Of a stretch of DNA of 64,000 nucleotides, positions 1 to 9,032 are shown in pieces. The stretch is from Flavobacteriales bacterium (GTDB lineage Bacteria; Bacteroidota; Bacteroidia; Flavobacteriales; UBA7430). The position numbers were made by a program, and so were the translations under genes. A model generated the notes under the pieces. That model was not told the origin of the DNA. It was given only the letters and a program-made list of their open reading frames with translations, and did no database searches. The stretch spans positions 1 to 64,000 of the forward strand of contig PAMD01000017.1 in the NCBI GenBank assembly GCA_002707145.1, in the 5' to 3' direction. How positions within the stretch are numbered: position 1 is the stretch's first letter; every line of letters begins with the position of its first letter.

Positions 1-704
1 GCAGAACCTCCACAAATCAATAAACCTGAGTCATCTTCATAAAAAACGCCTAATGATCCATTACCGATCTCATTGAGTATTGATTCTGCATCACCAGTAA
101 TGAGAAGGGTCATATTAGAACCAGTATTTACAGTAGTAAAATCAATATTCGGGCAATCTCCAAGAAAATATTCACAAGAACCATCATCAATATTTGCCTC
201 TGAATTATAATTAAAAGAGGATTCATCAGTACATCCTTGAATAATCAGATTAGTGCATGAACCATCATCAGTATTTGCCTCTGAATTAAATTCGACATAG
301 GATATATCTGTACAACCTAATACATTTAAAAATTCACATTCAAGAGATGTGTATGATATAGATGAAATTGGTTGAAATCCATTGGCTGAATATAAATTAT
401 CAAATGAAGTAGTAGACAGATCAAACTGATTTCCATTAATATCCTGAAATTTCCAAATAAAAGCATCTCCAGAATAAAATCCGTCTTTTTCAGGCGTAGT
501 AGTATCATCACCATATGCAGCTATTTGACACTGGGAACCTTCAAAAGTAGCAGAACCTCCACAAATCAATAAACCTGAGTCATCTTCATAAAAAACGCCT
601 AATGATCCATTACCGATCTCATTGAGTATTGATTCTGCATTACCAGTAATGAAAAGGGTCATATTGGAACCAGTATTTAAAGTAGTAAAATCAATATTCG
701 GGCA
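1..704 (-). repeat. In-frame tandem repeat, 549-bp period
   Basis: Bases 1-155 and 550-704 are copies differing at only about four or five positions. The offset of 549 bp equals 183 codons exactly, so the repeat preserves the reading frame of the secreted protein that contains it. Only one full period and the start of the next are inside the window, so more copies may lie to the left. Confidence 0.85.
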
Positions 705-770
705 TTGAGAAAATACATTCACGATGTAAAATGACAATAAAGTCAAAAGAAAGGATGTATGTTTTATCAT
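1..770 (-). CDS. Secreted repeat protein with GCTD/DDGSC motifs, 3' part outside window
   Basis: The gene starts with ATG at 770 and reads leftward without a stop to the window edge, so the C-terminus is missing. It opens with a Sec signal peptide (MIKHTSFLLTLLSFYIVNVFSQ) and is then extracellular. An N-terminal module with C-P-N-I-D-F, a Gly/Asn-rich strand region and G-D-A-F-I-W-K-F is followed by two GCTD...DDGSC cysteine repeats of the kind common in secreted marine Bacteroidota proteins. The first module then begins again almost unchanged. By analogy such proteins are T9SS-exported adhesins or enzymes, but no catalytic domain is visible in the part present. Function unknown. Confidence 0.75.
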   Translation of the reverse strand, partial: MIKHTSFLLTLLSFYIVNVFSQCPNIDFTTLNTGSNMTLFITGNAESILNEIGNGSLGVFYEDDSGLLICGGSATFEGSQCQIAAYGDDTTTPEKDGFYSGDAFIWKFQDINGNQFDLSTTSFDNLYSANGFQPISSISYTSLECEFLNVLGCTDISYVEFNSEANTDDGSCTNLIIQGCTDESSFNYNSEANIDDGSCEYFLGDCPNIDFTTVNTGSNMTLLITGDAESILNEIGNGSLGVFYEDDSGLLICGGS

Positions 771-897
771 GCTAAGGTTTATTTTTTTTTGTAAATGTAA
801 TAAGCTTGTACGAAGCAGACAATTTTTTATAGTAGTTTATGCAAATATCTAGCCAAACAGAAAAGATAATTTCGGTTTTTAATTCAAAAATTCAATT

Positions 898-905
898 TAT
901 CTTTG
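898..905 (+). promoter_or_regulatory. Candidate -7 element (TATCTTTG) for hemH
   Basis: It matches the Bacteroidota TAnnTTTG -7 consensus and lies 18 bp upstream of the likely hemH ATG at 924. No convincing -33 TTTG is seen at the usual distance. Confidence 0.4.
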
Positions 906-923
906 TGGATATAAATTATTACA

Positions 924-1929
924 ATGAAAAAAAAAAGGAGTTTTATTAATAAACTTGGGTACTCCTGACAGCCCAAAAGTGACTAGTGTAGGTAATTACC
1001 TTCTTGAATTCCTAAATGATGGCAGAGTTATAGATATTCCTAAGATCCTGAGATTAATTCTTGTAAACTTAATCATCGTTCCAATTCGCATGTTTTCATC
1101 TGCAAAAGAATATCAAAAACTTTGGACCCAAAAAGGTTCTCCATTAATGTATAATAGCATAGAATTTTTAGAAAAAATTAAAAATGAAATGGGCCCTGAA
1201 TATGGAGTTCACATGGCAATGCGTTACAACAAACCGTCTATCAAGAGTGTTCTTGCTGAAATGAAAGAGCTGCAATATGACGAAATTATATTTCTACCAC
1301 TCTACCCCCAGTATGCCTCTTCCAGCAGTGGGACAGCTATAGAAGAAATAATGAAATATGTATCACAATGGTGGGCTATCCCAAAATTAAAATTTATATC
1401 AGAATTTCACTTAGACAATGGCTATTTGGAATCTGTAGTGGCAAGAGGAATGGAATTCGAATTAGATAAATATGATCATATTTTATTCAGCTATCATGGA
1501 TTGCCTATACGTCACATAAAAAAATTAAAACTTGGAAACTGCAAGGACAATGAATGCGCTTGTAATAACATTAATGAAAATCGATATTGTTACAAATCTA
1601 ATTGTATTGCAACAACAAAAAGTCTAGTGCAGAAACTTAAGCTAGAAGAATCAAAATACACTATTTGTTTTCAATCAAGACTAGATAATAAATGGTTGAC
1701 TCCTTTTGCTGATAAAGAAATTATTAAACTAGCTAAAGATGGAGCGAAAAAAATACTGGTATTTTCCCCTGCATTTGTTTCTGATTGTTTAGAGACTACG
1801 GTAGAAATTGGTGAGGGGTTCAATGAGATTTTCATTGAGAATGGGGGTGAAAAGCTTGATTTAGTTCCTAGTTTAAACACGCACCCTAAATGGGTTAAAG
1901 CAGTTAAAAACATAATACTAAATGCATAA
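924..1929 (+). CDS. hemH: Ferrochelatase, frame broken by a 10-A tract at codon 2-5
   Basis: Ferrochelatase inserts Fe2+ into protoporphyrin IX, the last step of protohaem synthesis. The long reading frame (955-1929, only a TTG as first start) begins at the conserved LGTPDSPKV motif and continues through FLNDGRVIDIP, the PLYPQY/SSSSG region, a catalytic His in SYHGLP and the C-terminal VFSPAFVSDCLETTVEIG motif. A cysteine-rich loop (NCKDNECACN...RYCYKSNC) resembles the Fe-S or structural cysteines of many homologues. Upstream of 955 the same frame still encodes KKGVLLIN, exactly the family N-terminus, but the only ATG (924) is one base out of frame because ten A (927-936) stand where nine would give MKKKGVLLINLGTPDSP. 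The coordinates given are for the repaired 334-residue protein. The stop meets the guaA 3' end convergently. Confidence 0.85.
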
Positions 1930-1939
1930 TTTAGTATTA
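1913..1939. terminator. Hairpin between convergent hemH and guaA
   Basis: A perfect 11-bp inverted repeat (TAATACTAAAT, loop GCATA, ATTTAGTATTA) includes the hemH stop codon and ends three bases before the guaA stop codon. It is AT-rich and lacks a clear U-tract, but its position suggests a bidirectional 3'-end signal. Confidence 0.55.
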
Positions 1940-1941
1940 AA

Positions 1942-3474
1942 TTATTCCCATTCAATTGTGGCTGGGGGTTTTGAGCTGATATCATAAACTACTCTATTTA
2001 CCCCTTTCACTTTATTTATAATTTCATTTGAAATTTTAGCTAAAAACTCATAAGGAAGGTGAACCCAGTCTGCTGTCATTCCGTCCATAGACTCTACGGC
2101 TCTGAGAGCAACCACTTTTTCATAAGTTCGTTCATCTCCCATAACTCCCACAGATTGAACTGGAAGTAGCATCGCTCCTGCTTGCCATACACTATCATAA
2201 AGTTGATGATCTTTTAGCCCCTGAATAAATATATGGTCAACCTCTTGAAGAATAGATACCTTTTCAAGGTTAACGTCACCTAGAATTCGAATAGCCAATC
2301 CAGGACCAGGAAAAGGGTGTCTTCCTAAAAGATGAGAGGATAGTCCCATAGACTTCCCTACTCTTCGTACTTCATCTTTGAAAAGTGTGTTTAAAGGTTC
2401 TACGACTTTTAATTTCATGTAATCGGGAAGTCCCCCCACATTGTGATGAGATTTGATAGTAGCAGAGGGTCCTCCTGAGGCAGAAACTGATTCTATGACA
2501 TCGGGGTATATGGTGCCTTGAGCCAGCCAAGTAACGTCCTTGATTTGGTGAGAAGCTTGATCGAATACATCAATAAAAGCTTTACCAATCGCTTTACGTT
2601 TTTTCTCAGGATCAGAAAGTCCTTTCAATGAACTATAAAAAAGGGCTTTTGCATCAACTCCAGTAACATTTAAACCCATACCCTCGTATTGGTTTAATAC
2701 ATCGGAAAATTCATCTTTTCTCAGTAATCCATTATCTACAAAAACACAGTGCAAATTAGTCCCTATAGCTTTGTGTAATAATACTGCAGTAACTGAGGAA
2801 TCAACACCTCCAGATAAACCAAGAATAACCTTTTCATTACCAAGCTTTTGTTTAAGATCAATAACAGTAGATTCGACAAATGAAGCAGGAGTCCAATCCT
2901 GTGAACAAGAACAAATATCTAGTAAAAAATTAGATAATATTTTTCCGCCATCAGAAGAATGATAAACTTCAGGATGAAACTGAAGGCCAAAAGTTTCTTC
3001 ATTTTGAATTTCAAATCCAGCACAGTTTACATCAAGAGTAGATGCAATGATTTTGTATGATTGGGGGAGAACAGAAATTGTGTCTCCATGACTCATCCAT
3101 ACCTGAGAATTAATGGGTACGTTTTTGAATAAGCGATGTTTATTATCTACATATGATAAATTTGCACGGCCATACTCTCTAATTTTAGAGGGAAGTACCT
3201 CTCCCCCAAAATGATAAGCAAGATGTTGTGCTCCATAACAAATGCCAAGCAAAGGAAAAACTCCTTTGATTCCGTCTAATGCCGGAATGGGAGCACAATC
3301 TTCTCGAACAGAATGGGGAGAACCAGACAAAATTACTCCTTTGAGATCTTTAGTAAGTTTGGGTATTTTATTGAAGGGATGAATCTCACAGTAGATATTC
3401 AGTTCCCTTACTCTTCGAGCTATGAGTTGAGTATATTGAGACCCAAAATCGAGAATAAATATTTTTTCTTGCAT
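1942..3474 (-). CDS. guaA: GMP synthase (glutamine-hydrolysing)
   Basis: Converts XMP, ATP and glutamine to GMP in purine synthesis. Residues 1-190 form the class I glutamine amidotransferase, with nucleophile Cys79 in [10 protein letters not shown] and the His/Glu pair in LQFHPEV. The ATP-pyrophosphatase domain starts near 215 with the P-loop [10 protein letters not shown]. The dimerisation domain has the signature [13 protein letters not shown] and ends at KPPATIEWE, the usual C-terminus. The length of 510 residues is normal. The ATG at 3474 is supported by the conserved start [33 protein letters not shown] element sits only five bases before the ATG, so the message may be leaderless. Confidence 0.98.
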   Translation of the reverse strand: MQEKIFILDFGSQYTQLIARRVRELNIYCEIHPFNKIPKLTKDLKGVILSGSPHSVREDCAPIPALDGIKGVFPLLGICYGAQHLAYHFGGEVLPSKIREYGRANLSYVDNKHRLFKNVPINSQVWMSHGDTISVLPQSYKIIASTLDVNCAGFEIQNEETFGLQFHPEVYHSSDGGKILSNFLLDICSCSQDWTPASFVESTVIDLKQKLGNEKVILGLSGGVDSSVTAVLLHKAIGTNLHCVFVDNGLLRKDEFSDVLNQYEGMGLNVTGVDAKALFYSSLKGLSDPEKKRKAIGKAFIDVFDQASHQIKDVTWLAQGTIYPDVIESVSASGGPSATIKSHHNVGGLPDYMKLKVVEPLNTLFKDEVRRVGKSMGLSSHLLGRHPFPGPGLAIRILGDVNLEKVSILQEVDHIFIQGLKDHQLYDSVWQAGAMLLPVQSVGVMGDERTYEKVVALRAVESMDGMTADWVHLPYEFLAKISNEIINKVKGVNRVVYDISSKPPATIEWE

Positions 3475-3479
3475 AGTTG

Positions 3480-3487
3480 CAAAATTA
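3480..3487 (-). promoter_or_regulatory. Candidate -7 element (TAATTTTG) of guaA
   Basis: A TAnnTTTG match on the minus strand, separated from the guaA ATG by five bases. Transcription would start at or next to the A of the ATG. Confidence 0.4.
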
Positions 3488-3594
3488 CACGCTTTTATTA
3501 ATTAGGCAACTGAATTTTATTTGGTATTTGATCCATTTAAATCATTTTGAACCTAACTAAATAATACAATCTTTAATTATTCAATCAATTCTCT

Positions 3595-3602
3595 TACATT
3601 TG
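3595..3602 (+). promoter_or_regulatory. Candidate -7 element (TACATTTG) of DEAD-box gene
   Basis: A TAnnTTTG match 21 bases upstream of the ATG at 3624. No clear -33 box was seen. Confidence 0.4.
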
Positions 3603-3623
3603 TCGGCAAATTAAAACATATAT

Positions 3624-4868
3624 ATGACATTCAAAGAACTGGGAATTATTGAGCCTATACTTAAAGCTATTAAAGCCCAAGGATATTCAAAACCTACACC
3701 TATTCAACAGCTATCAATTCCAATTCTTCTCAAAGGAAAAGATCTTTTAGGTTGTGCTCAAACAGGGACTGGAAAAACGGCTGCCTTCTCTATTCCGATT
3801 ATACAACATATTGAAAATGGAAGATCTCAAGAAGTTGGAAAAAGAAAAATAAAGTCTCTCATAGTAACTCCAACTCGTGAATTAGCCATTCAAATAGCTG
3901 AGAATTGTACTATCTATGCTCAACATACTTCGGTTAAGAATACAGTGATTTTTGGCGGAGTAAAACAAGGCAGTCAAACTCAGGCTCTTTCTCGTGGAAT
4001 TGACATTCTTGTTGCTACTCCTGGAAGACTATTGGATTTAATGAACCAAGGGTATATTTCCTTAAAACATGTAAAATACTGTGTTTTGGATGAAGCAGAC
4101 CATATGTTGGATATGGGCTTTATTCACGATATTAAAAAACTAATTGCTGCCTTACCCAAAGACAGACAGTCCCTATTTTTTTCTGCTACCATGCCACAAT
4201 CTATTCTCAGTCTATCCAAATCTATTTTAGGAAATCCCGAAAAGATAACTATTCAACCGAAGCAAGCAACTGCTGAAAAAGTAGAGCAGGCATTGTATTA
4301 TGTGAGTAAAAAGAGCAAAGTAAAGTTACTTATTCATTTGTTAGAGGAAAATGAAATTGATTCATTACTGGTTTTTTCAAAAACTAAACATGGAGCAAAT
4401 AAAATTGTGAAAATTCTAGATAAAGCTGGAATAAAAGCCGAGGCTATTCATGGAAACAAATCCCAAGCGGCCCGACAAAAAGCTTTAGCAAACTTCAAAA
4501 ATAGAGATACCAAGATACTCATTGCAACAGACATTGCGGCAAGAGGAATAGATGTAGATGAGTTAGAACTAGTAATTAATTACGATCTACCAAATATTCC
4601 CGAAACCTACGTTCACCGTATAGGGAGAACTGGTAGAGCCAAACGTTCTGGAATTGCTATTTCTTTCTGTAATATTGAAGAACGAGCATATTTAAAAGAT
4701 ATCGAAAAATTAATTGGTCAAAAAATACCAGTTGTAAGTCCTCATCTCTTCTCTGATGAAGTAGAAGAAATACCAGAAAAGAAACCCAGGTATAAAGGAC
4801 AAAAAAAACCGCGTCAAAATCAAATAAAAAAAGTTTCCTCAAAAGGGACTCAAAGAGAATCTAATTAA
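3624..4868 (+). CDS. DEAD-box ATP-dependent RNA helicase, RhlE-like
   Basis: An RNA helicase that remodels RNA or ribosome assembly intermediates in the cytoplasm. Motifs appear in order: Q motif (GYSKPTPIQ, residues 20-28), Walker A AQTGTGKT (45-52), PTREL, TPGRL, DEAD near 155, SAT near 187, and in the second RecA lobe the ATDIAARGIDV and HRIGRTGR motifs. A short lysine-rich tail (from about residue 375) replaces the long tails of some paralogues. The architecture matches the RhlE group, but Bacteroidota carry several such paralogues, so no gene symbol is assigned. It stands alone between guaA (divergent) and the ABC permease 73 bp downstream. Confidence 0.93.
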   Translation: MTFKELGIIEPILKAIKAQGYSKPTPIQQLSIPILLKGKDLLGCAQTGTGKTAAFSIPIIQHIENGRSQEVGKRKIKSLIVTPTRELAIQIAENCTIYAQHTSVKNTVIFGGVKQGSQTQALSRGIDILVATPGRLLDLMNQGYISLKHVKYCVLDEADHMLDMGFIHDIKKLIAALPKDRQSLFFSATMPQSILSLSKSILGNPEKITIQPKQATAEKVEQALYYVSKKSKVKLLIHLLEENEIDSLLVFSKTKHGANKIVKILDKAGIKAEAIHGNKSQAARQKALANFKNRDTKILIATDIAARGIDVDELELVINYDLPNIPETYVHRIGRTGRAKRSGIAISFCNIEERAYLKDIEKLIGQKIPVVSPHLFSDEVEEIPEKKPRYKGQKKPRQNQIKKVSSKGTQRESN

Positions 4869-4941
4869 ATTGAATAATATTCCTTACTTATTAATATCTT
4901 AAGCATATCTTAAAAATACTCAAAGAAAGAATAAGTAAATA

Positions 4942-6174
4942 ATGAACATACAGTTTAAAGAGAATATAATAATGGCTCTCACTTCTATTAGAGGGCATTT
5001 ACTACGCACTTCGATTACCGCATCCATCATTGCCATTGGAATAGCATCTTTGGTTGGCATACTAACTGCGATAGATTCAATTGACAACTCGCTAAATGAT
5101 AATTTCTCCATGATGGGGTCTAATACCTTTACAATTCAAGATAAAACTAGAGGAGTTCGAACAAAAAAAAATAGATCTCAAGACATACCTAAGATTTCAT
5201 ACAAGGAAGCATTTAATTTTAAAAGTCGATTTAATAAAATCGCGTATACATCAATTTCATATAGATCCTCGGGAAGTGCAACTATAAAATATGGTTCACT
5301 TAAAACTAATCCAAATGTAAGTATTTTTGGAGCAGACGAGAATTACGTGATTGTCTCTGGATATGAAATTGAATGGGGAAGAAACATCAACCAACAAGAC
5401 TTAAACCTAAATAGCAATGTAGTTCTTATTGGCCATGACATTTTTAAACAAATATTTAATAGTTCCCCATTAGCTGTTGGAAAAATTATTTCAGTCAATA
5501 ATAAACGGATGAAAATAATTGGTATTCTCGCAGAAAAAGGGAACAGTATGGGTGGAGGTGGAGATAGAAGTTGTATTGCTCCTATCACCTACCTCAGAAA
5601 CAACATGTCATCCAGTAAATCAATTACTATCGGTGTAATGGCTAATAATAATGACCAAATTGATGATTGTATTGGTTCAGCTATAGGAATATTTAGAAGT
5701 ATCCGGAGAATAAAACCGAAAGAAGAACAAAATTTTACTATTACCAAAAGTGACAGCCTCTCTAAATCATTGATGGAAAACTTAAGTTATGTGACAAGCG
5801 CAGCTACAATAATTGGATTAATTACCCTCTTAGGAGCAGCTATTGCATTAATGAATATAATGCTTGTAAGCGTAACAGAAAGAACTAGAGAAATTGGGAC
5901 TAGAAAAGCGGTAGGTGCCACGCCAAAAATCATCCGAGAACAGTTCCTTATAGAAGCAATTCTTATTTGTCAATTAGGAGGTATAATGGGAATCTTAATG
6001 GGCATATTTTTAGGGAATACAACTTCTTACTTAATAGGATCTGCCTTTGTTATTCCTTGGGAATGGATTATTGCGGGTATTATTCTTTGTCTTTTCGTTG
6101 GACTGATTTCAGGAATTTACCCTGCTATAAAAGCATCTAGGCTAGATCCGATTGAAGCTCTGAGATACGAATAA
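4942..6174 (+). CDS. ABC transporter permease, MacB/FtsX type
   Basis: An inner-membrane subunit of a type VII ABC exporter. An N-terminal membrane helix near residues 20-45 is followed by a large periplasmic MacB_PCD-like domain (about 50-270). Three C-terminal helices (about 280-305, 335-365, 375-400) carry the FtsX motif TERTREIGTRKAVGATPKII. The protein ends in SRLDPIEALRYE, the usual family ending. No ATPase or membrane-fusion gene lies beside it, so the partner must be encoded elsewhere and the substrate cannot be told. Confidence 0.9.
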   Translation: MNIQFKENIIMALTSIRGHLLRTSITASIIAIGIASLVGILTAIDSIDNSLNDNFSMMGSNTFTIQDKTRGVRTKKNRSQDIPKISYKEAFNFKSRFNKIAYTSISYRSSGSATIKYGSLKTNPNVSIFGADENYVIVSGYEIEWGRNINQQDLNLNSNVVLIGHDIFKQIFNSSPLAVGKIISVNNKRMKIIGILAEKGNSMGGGGDRSCIAPITYLRNNMSSSKSITIGVMANNNDQIDDCIGSAIGIFRSIRRIKPKEEQNFTITKSDSLSKSLMENLSYVTSAATIIGLITLLGAAIALMNIMLVSVTERTREIGTRKAVGATPKIIREQFLIEAILICQLGGIMGILMGIFLGNTTSYLIGSAFVIPWEWIIAGIILCLFVGLISGIYPAIKASRLDPIEALRYE

Positions 6175-6185
6175 ATCAGTTATTC
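6169..6185. terminator. Small hairpin over the permease stop codon
   Basis: GAATAA, loop ATCAG, TTATTC. It contains the permease stop codon and reaches into the mazG 3' end. The stem is only 6 bp and there is no U-tract, so it is weak on its own; it is listed because other convergent junctions here look alike. Confidence 0.3.
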
Positions 6186-6958
6186 TTTGCCTTTTCCCAA
6201 TATACATTCATCTCATTAAGTGACATATCTGGTAAATTCTTATTGTCTTTATGTATAAATTTTTCCATCAACTGAAATCTAGATCTAAACTTTTTATTAG
6301 TTCTCTCAAGTGCAATTTCTGGATTTATTTTGATGTGACTAGCGAAATTGACTAAAGAAAAAAGTAAATCTCCAAATTCAGCTTCCATTTTTAAGATGTT
6401 ATTTTGATCTAATTCACGTTCAAACTCATATATTTCCTCTTTAACTTTTGCCCAGACTTTTTCTCTTTTTGACCATTCAAAACCAACTCCATGAACTTTA
6501 TCTTGTATACGGATAGCTTTCACCAATGAAGGTAAAGATGAAGGAACTCCGTCCAAAACCGATGAATTGACTGCTTTTTCTTTCAATTTTAGCCTTTCCC
6601 AATTCTGCTTTACCTCATCTTCACCCTCAACTTTGGTATCTCCATAAATATGCGGATGACGATATATTAATTTTTCACAAATTCCATTCAACACGTCAGC
6701 TATATCAAAGACTTTTTCTTCAGAGGCAATTTTTGCATAAAATACAATATGTAATAAAAGGTCACCTAACTCTTTTTTCACCTCTTTCATATCATTATCT
6801 AACAAGGCATCACATAACTCATATGTTTCTTCAATGGTTAGATGGCGAAGACTATCGAAAGTTTGCTTTTGATCCCATGGACACATCTCTCTTAATTCAT
6901 CCATCACATCCAATAACCTTCCAAATGCTTGTAATTTATCTTCTTTTGAATTTATCAT
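6176..6958 (-). CDS. mazG: Nucleoside triphosphate pyrophosphohydrolase MazG
   Basis: Hydrolyses (d)NTPs to monophosphates and pyrophosphate, cleaning the nucleotide pool or modulating stress signalling. It has two MazG domains: the first with LREMCPWDQKQTFDSLRHLTIEETYEL and the EExxD-type metal site (KKELGDLLLHIVFYAKIA), the second with EAEFGDLLFSLVNFASHI. The frame is open to 7021, but the ATG at 6958 (MINSKEDKLQAFGRLLDVMD) matches family N-termini and gives 260 residues. It is the last gene of a minus-strand run that begins at the rluA-type gene. Confidence 0.95.
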   Translation of the reverse strand: MINSKEDKLQAFGRLLDVMDELREMCPWDQKQTFDSLRHLTIEETYELCDALLDNDMKEVKKELGDLLLHIVFYAKIASEEKVFDIADVLNGICEKLIYRHPHIYGDTKVEGEDEVKQNWERLKLKEKAVNSSVLDGVPSSLPSLVKAIRIQDKVHGVGFEWSKREKVWAKVKEEIYEFERELDQNNILKMEAEFGDLLFSLVNFASHIKINPEIALERTNKKFRSRFQLMEKFIHKDNKNLPDMSLNEMNVYWEKAKNN

Positions 6959-7060
6959 AATCTCAATTAATGTGATTTGAATATAAAAATTACTTAAAGG
7001 TGTAAAACCCAAAATAAACATCTATTTATCTTTAATCTTAGACTTTGTAATTGGACTAGA

Positions 7061-7564
7061 TTAAGACTTGGAATTGGTGGTCTTTTTTGCGGATGTATTT
7101 GCCTTTGACTTAGATTTATTTTTTTTCTTGGTTATCTTTTTCTTTTTATCATCTGTAGAAACTTTAGATTCAGAAACCTCAGAAGAAACTGCTAATCCTG
7201 CTTTCTGAAGGGTATTATACCAAGAAATTACTTTTTTAATATCTGAAATATACACTCTATCTTGATCAAAATTTTTCAAAACATCATTAAAATAATTAAA
7301 CAAAACACCTTTAGACGATTTGTGGCCAATAGATAGTTTTCCAGACTCTCTAACTCGGATTTTATCTAAAACTTCTACCAAAGGAATTTCTTCTGTGTAG
7401 GTATAAATTGCAATATCTTCGAGTGAACTCATTTTTGAAGACGAAGACACAGCCAAACGTTTGGAGTCGAGAAGATTCTCGACTACCACTCCAGTTTTTG
7501 TTTGTCCAACAATTTTAAAAAGACCTTGTTTTCCAGATATTGCAATAATTCCTTCTAAATTCAT
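7061..7564 (-). CDS. DUF5606 family protein
   Basis: 167 residues. The N-terminal half (MNLEGIIAISGKQGLFKIVGQTKTGVVVE... to about residue 130) matches what I know of the Bacteroidota-specific DUF5606 family, a predicted small beta-barrel followed by a helical segment. The C-terminal 35 residues are almost all Lys/Ser/Thr/Asn, a flexible basic tail suited to nucleic-acid or ribosome contact. No biochemical role is established. It sits 10 bp after the S8 protease gene and 102 bp before mazG. The def-DUF5606-mazG grouping is one I recall from other Bacteroidota. Confidence 0.85.
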   Translation of the reverse strand: MNLEGIIAISGKQGLFKIVGQTKTGVVVENLLDSKRLAVSSSSKMSSLEDIAIYTYTEEIPLVEVLDKIRVRESGKLSIGHKSSKGVLFNYFNDVLKNFDQDRVYISDIKKVISWYNTLQKAGLAVSSEVSESKVSTDDKKKKITKKKNKSKSKANTSAKKTTNSKS

Positions 7565-7574
7565 ATTGAAGATT

Positions 7575-9032
7575 TTAAATGATTATAAAGACATTATTAT
7601 CAGACTCCTTGCCAGATAATTTGATGATATAATGACCTGGTTTTAGATGATCTAAATCTAAATAAAAAATCGATACCCCAGGCTCCGCATCAAAACGTTC
7701 TCTATGATACAAATTTCCAAGGACATCAAAAACTGATACCTGATAATTCCCACCTTTTAAAATATCTAACTTTGCTTGAAAGCACCCATTACTAGGATTT
7801 GGATATATGCTTAATGATCTAGAATAAGTATAATTTTGCTCCATTGCTCGAGCTATATTTAATCTGCCCTGCCCAAGAAGACCCTCAAAATTATTTTTAC
7901 TTGGATATGGATCACAGGAGTAAATCAATCGATTCTTGATCTGAATCCATGATTCATGAGGAAATTTAGAACGAATCAAAATAGCTGCTCCAGAAACAAT
8001 ACCAGTAGAAACAGAAGTTCCACTTCGATAAGTATATGAATCTTGAAATGAGGGTGCGTATATTGATTCTCCGGGTGCACCAAGGTCGATATAAGACCCA
8101 AAATTTGAGATAGAAATCTTTGTATCATCCTGATCTAGTGCACAAACCGCAACAACTTGATCTAATGCTGCAGGATAAACTAGAGTATTTGAATCATCAT
8201 TTCCCGAAGAGGCGACCACTAAAACATCTAATTCATCTGTTACATATGAAATAATATCTGCTTCTGCCTGACTGAATTGATTGGAACCATACGAGCAATT
8301 AATCACTTTGGCTCCCATTAAAGCAGCATATAAAATACCCTCATTTGAGTCAATAATCTCACCACTTGAATTTGTTACTTTCACAGGAAGATATTGACAT
8401 AAAAAACCGGGAGAGGAAGAACCAATAAAGTTGTCTGTGGAACAAGCTGCTACTCCGCAAATAGTAGATCCGTGAGACAAGACTTCATAACCGTCGATCA
8501 TCGGATCTGAATCATTAGAACCGAAATCCCAACCATAATAATTATCGATATATCCATCTTGATCATCATCGATTCCGTTAATGGGATCTGCATAATTATA
8601 GGCTAAGTTATCTCGTAAATCTTCATGGTTATAATCAACTCCAGAATCAATAATTCCGACAAAAAAAGAAGAATCACCTCGACTAATATCCCATGCTGAA
8701 GAAGCCGATATCTGATCTAGATGCCACTGTTCGCTGTAAAAAACATCAGAGGGAACATAATGAAAGGATTGCTTTCTGATTGTCTCCCAATACATCAATA
8801 AACCTGAATCAACAAGTTTATCCAAAGAAGACGAATTAGAACAATTTATTCTGACGAATGAATTTGAAAAATCATTAGAAAGATTCTTTACTGGGAAAGC
8901 GCTTGAAACAGTGAAACCTTTTTGCGCAATATCAATGATAGAAAAATCTGGAGCCAAACGGGCTACAAAAGACTCTTGTGAAAAGATGTCTAAAGGATTA
9001 AGCAAAAAAATAAACAAAAATAAAAAATGCAT
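7575..9032 (-). CDS. Secreted subtilisin-like S8 protease with T9SS tail
   Basis: An extracellular serine protease. A signal peptide (MHFLFLFIFLLNPLDIFSQ) and a prodomain (about 20-95) precede the S8 domain. The catalytic triad is visible: Asp129 in FVGIIDSGVDYNHEDL, His187 in LSHGSTICGVAA and Ser340 in SGTSVSTGIVSG; oxyanion Asn278 lies in VASSGND. The nucleophile motif departs from the usual GTSMATP. The last 80 residues (SIYPNPSNGCFQ... to the end) form a type A T9SS C-terminal sorting domain, so the enzyme is probably exported and cell-surface anchored. The ATG overlaps the preceding lipoprotein stop by one base, implying cotranscription. Confidence 0.95.
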   Translation of the reverse strand: MHFLFLFIFLLNPLDIFSQESFVARLAPDFSIIDIAQKGFTVSSAFPVKNLSNDFSNSFVRINCSNSSSLDKLVDSGLLMYWETIRKQSFHYVPSDVFYSEQWHLDQISASSAWDISRGDSSFFVGIIDSGVDYNHEDLRDNLAYNYADPINGIDDDQDGYIDNYYGWDFGSNDSDPMIDGYEVLSHGSTICGVAACSTDNFIGSSSPGFLCQYLPVKVTNSSGEIIDSNEGILYAALMGAKVINCSYGSNQFSQAEADIISYVTDELDVLVVASSGNDDSNTLVYPAALDQVVAVCALDQDDTKISISNFGSYIDLGAPGESIYAPSFQDSYTYRSGTSVSTGIVSGAAILIRSKFPHESWIQIKNRLIYSCDPYPSKNNFEGLLGQGRLNIARAMEQNYTYSRSLSIYPNPSNGCFQAKLDILKGGNYQVSVFDVLGNLYHRERFDAEPGVSIFYLDLDHLKPGHYIIKLSGKESDNNVFIII

